A stretch of DNA of 6,884 nucleotides, taken from NCBI GenBank assembly GCA_902373525.1, contig CABKMN010000126.1, positions 1 to 6,884 on the forward strand, read 5' to 3'. Positions within the stretch are counted from its first letter, which is position 1. The number at the start of each line of letters is the position of its first letter. Shown here piece by piece: positions 5,560 through 6,884 of this stretch. This DNA comes from an uncultured Bilophila sp. Its GTDB lineage: Bacteria; Desulfobacterota; Desulfovibrionia; Desulfovibrionales; Desulfovibrionaceae. Below the pieces are notes generated by a model. That model was not told the DNA's origin. It was given only the letters and a program-made list of their open reading frames with translations, and did no database searches. The position numbers and the translations under genes are program-made.

Positions 5560-6729
5560 ATGCGGAACTGGAACTGTTTTTCGCCCCGGTGCATCGCCTT
5601 CGGGGAAGGCAAGGCTTCCGAAACCGGCGCGTTCGCCGCGCAGTGGGGCAGGGGGCGGGCGCTTGTTGTTACCGGACCGTATCTGTTGCGCTCGGGCACG
5701 GTCGACCCCGTGCTCCGTTCGCTGCGCGAGGCGGGGCTGCTCGGGCCGATCTATTCGGACATTGATTCCGAACCCACGGATCGCCATGTGGACGAGGCGC
5801 TGGCGTTGTTCCGGCACGAAGGCTGCGGGACCATCGTGGCCTGCGGGGGCGGCGGCCCCATCGACGTCGCCAAGGCGGTCAGCCTGCTGCACGCCAACGG
5901 CGGGCATATCCGCGACTACCGGGGGGTGGGCCGGGTGCGGAAACCGGGCGTTCCGATCCTTGCGATCCCGACCACGGCGGGATCGGGGAGCGAGGTGTCC
6001 GGCACCACGATCATCACCGATACGGCGGCCCACGAAAAACTGCTTGTGATTTCCCCGTACCTCATGCCGGAAGCGGCCATCCTCGACCCGGAACTGACCT
6101 TCGGCATGCCTCCGGCGCTGACCGCCGCCACCGGTGTGGACGCGCTCACCCACGCCATCGAATCCTGCGTTTCCCGCAAGGCCACCGAACTGACCATCGA
6201 GTTTTCGTTGCGGGCCGCCGGACGGCTGGCGCGGTTCCTGCCCGTGGCCTTTGCGGCGCCCGATCACGCCGAGGCGCGGGGCGAGTGTCTGCTCGGTTCG
6301 CTGGAGGCGGGGATCGCCTTTACCAACAGTTCCGTGGGGCTGGTACACGGCATGGCCCGCCCGCTCGGAGCGAAGTTCGGGGTCCCGCACGGCGTGAGCA
6401 ATGCGGTTCTGCTGGAAACGGTCATGGGCTTTTCCCTTCCCGGAGCGCCGGAACGGTACGCGCGTCTGGCGCGGGCGATGGGAGCCGACGCGGACGGGCT
6501 TTCGCCGGAGGCGGCCCGAGCCGGGCTTCGCCTCGTGCATGACCTCGTGCGGGAGCTGCATATCCCGAAACTCCGGGACCTGCTGTCCTGGGAGGCGTTC
6601 GAGGCGCAACTGCCCACGATGGTGCGCGAGGCCATCGCCAGCGGCAGCCCGGACAACAACCCGCGTCTCGCCTCACCGGAGGAGATCGCCGCGCTGTACG
6701 AGGCCGCCTTTTCGTTTTCCGAAGAGTGA
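5560..6729 (+). CDS. Iron-type (group III) alcohol dehydrogenase
   Basis: The 389-residue product is an NAD(P)-dependent dehydrogenase interconverting an alcohol and its aldehyde or ketone, probably in the cytoplasm. It has the N-terminal nucleotide-binding domain with GGGGPIDVAKA (96-106; the usual GGGS has Gly for Ser) and AIPTTAGSGSE (135-145). The C-terminal helical domain has the four metal ligands of the family: Asp194 and His198 (GVDALTHA), His263 (GLVHGMA) and His277 (PHGVSN). Position 267, usually His in this family, is Arg (HGMARPLGA). Length is typical. The ATG at 5560 is preferred: a GAGGTG ribosome binding site lies 6 bases upstream and the family N-terminus (NCFSPRCIAFGEG) follows. 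An in-frame GTG at 5527 would add 11 residues but lacks a ribosome binding site. It lies 38 bases after the kinase stop without a terminator, so it is probably in that operon. Substrate unknown. Confidence 0.93.
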   Translation: MRNWNCFSPRCIAFGEGKASETGAFAAQWGRGRALVVTGPYLLRSGTVDPVLRSLREAGLLGPIYSDIDSEPTDRHVDEALALFRHEGCGTIVACGGGGPIDVAKAVSLLHANGGHIRDYRGVGRVRKPGVPILAIPTTAGSGSEVSGTTIITDTAAHEKLLVISPYLMPEAAILDPELTFGMPPALTAATGVDALTHAIESCVSRKATELTIEFSLRAAGRLARFLPVAFAAPDHAEARGECLLGSLEAGIAFTNSSVGLVHGMARPLGAKFGVPHGVSNAVLLETVMGFSLPGAPERYARLARAMGADADGLSPEAARAGLRLVHDLVRELHIPKLRDLLSWEAFEAQLPTMVREAIASGSPDNNPRLASPEEIAALYEAAFSFSEE

Positions 6730-6752
6730 ACACGGCCTTTCGCTACGCAATC

Positions 6753-6789
6753 AAAAGGGCGGGCCGGGAAACGTTCCCAGCCCGCCCTT
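6753..6789. terminator. Large hairpin between convergent genes, probable terminator
   Basis: AAGGGCGGGC (6755-6764) pairs perfectly with GCCCGCCCTT (6780-6789). After one C-A mismatch, GGGAA (6766-6770) pairs with TTCCC (6774-6778) around a 3-base loop. On the - strand the stem ends in TTTT (complement of 6753-6756), so it best terminates the gene entering from the right. It can also stop + strand transcription after the dehydrogenase, 23 bases downstream of its stop, though only two T follow on that side. Confidence 0.8.
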
Positions 6790-6833
6790 CGGTAAGGAGG
6801 CCTGTTGTGCGATCAGCCGGATTTTCGGTCCGT

Positions 6834-6884
6834 TCAGCCGACGAGCTTGGCGTAGTCTGCGGCGGAGATGCGTCCGCCCTCATC
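6834..6884 (-). CDS. C-terminal end of a convergent gene, product unknown
   Basis: Read on the - strand from the window edge, 16 codons give DEGGRISAADYAKLVG and then a TGA stop (6836-6834). GC-rich third positions and the well-placed terminator 45 bases downstream support a real gene whose start lies outside the window. The fragment is too short to name. The spacing G-x-I-S-x-x-D loosely recalls the second half of an EF-hand loop, but this is not enough for a call. Confidence 0.55.
   Translation of the reverse strand, partial: DEGGRISAADYAKLVG

Noticed and set aside
6837..6884. EF-hand in the terminal - strand fragment
   Set aside because: Only part of a possible loop is present, with Gly at a usual ligand position and Asp at position 12; 16 residues cannot support a domain call.

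Overview
This is a GC-rich, densely packed bacterial window with about six metres of evidence for one reading: six complete protein genes plus one small secreted-protein gene, all on the + strand, and the tail of a gene on the - strand at the right edge. The combination of a nickel/cobalt ECF transporter of the NikM-NikL-CbiQ-CbiO type, an OmpR/EnvZ two-component pair and a group III iron-type alcohol dehydrogenase, at high GC, suggests a sulfate-reducing member of the Desulfovibrionales. That assignment is inference from gene content and style, not from a marker gene. No RNA gene, insertion sequence, CRISPR array or prophage element was seen.

Layout. (1) 74-2839 is a tight transporter operon. 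cbiM/nikM (S component) is followed by a nikL-like exported accessory protein, cbiQ (T component) and cbiO (ATPase). The stop and start codons of the last three overlap, which points to coupled translation. Together they would import Ni2+ or Co2+ by ATP hydrolysis. The NikL-like subunit (not CbiN) and the form of CbiM favour nickel, which such organisms need for [NiFe] hydrogenases. (2) 2840-3327 holds a possible weak terminator, a possible promoter, a hairpin that buries a ribosome binding site, an 88-residue secreted protein with a His/Cys-rich C-terminal end, and a strong intrinsic terminator. (3) 3328-3422 is a short leader with two hairpins; the second ends in six T and lies directly upstream of the next ribosome binding site. 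(4) 3423-6729 is a second operon: an OmpR-family response regulator, an EnvZ-like membrane histidine kinase overlapping it by 4 bases, and an iron-type alcohol dehydrogenase 38 bases further on. (5) A large hairpin at 6753-6789 separates this operon from a convergent - strand gene, of which only the last 16 codons are in the window.

How the parts may work together. The transporter genes form one functional unit with high confidence. The kinase and regulator are a cognate pair. Their signal and targets cannot be read from the sequence. Adjacency leaves open both a link to metal supply (upstream) and a link to alcohol/aldehyde metabolism (downstream, probably co-transcribed). The points most worth a second look are the structured leader of the 88-residue protein, that protein itself, the His-rich tail of the ATPase, and the terminator-like leader ahead of the two-component operon. 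Nothing here is proven to be a new system.
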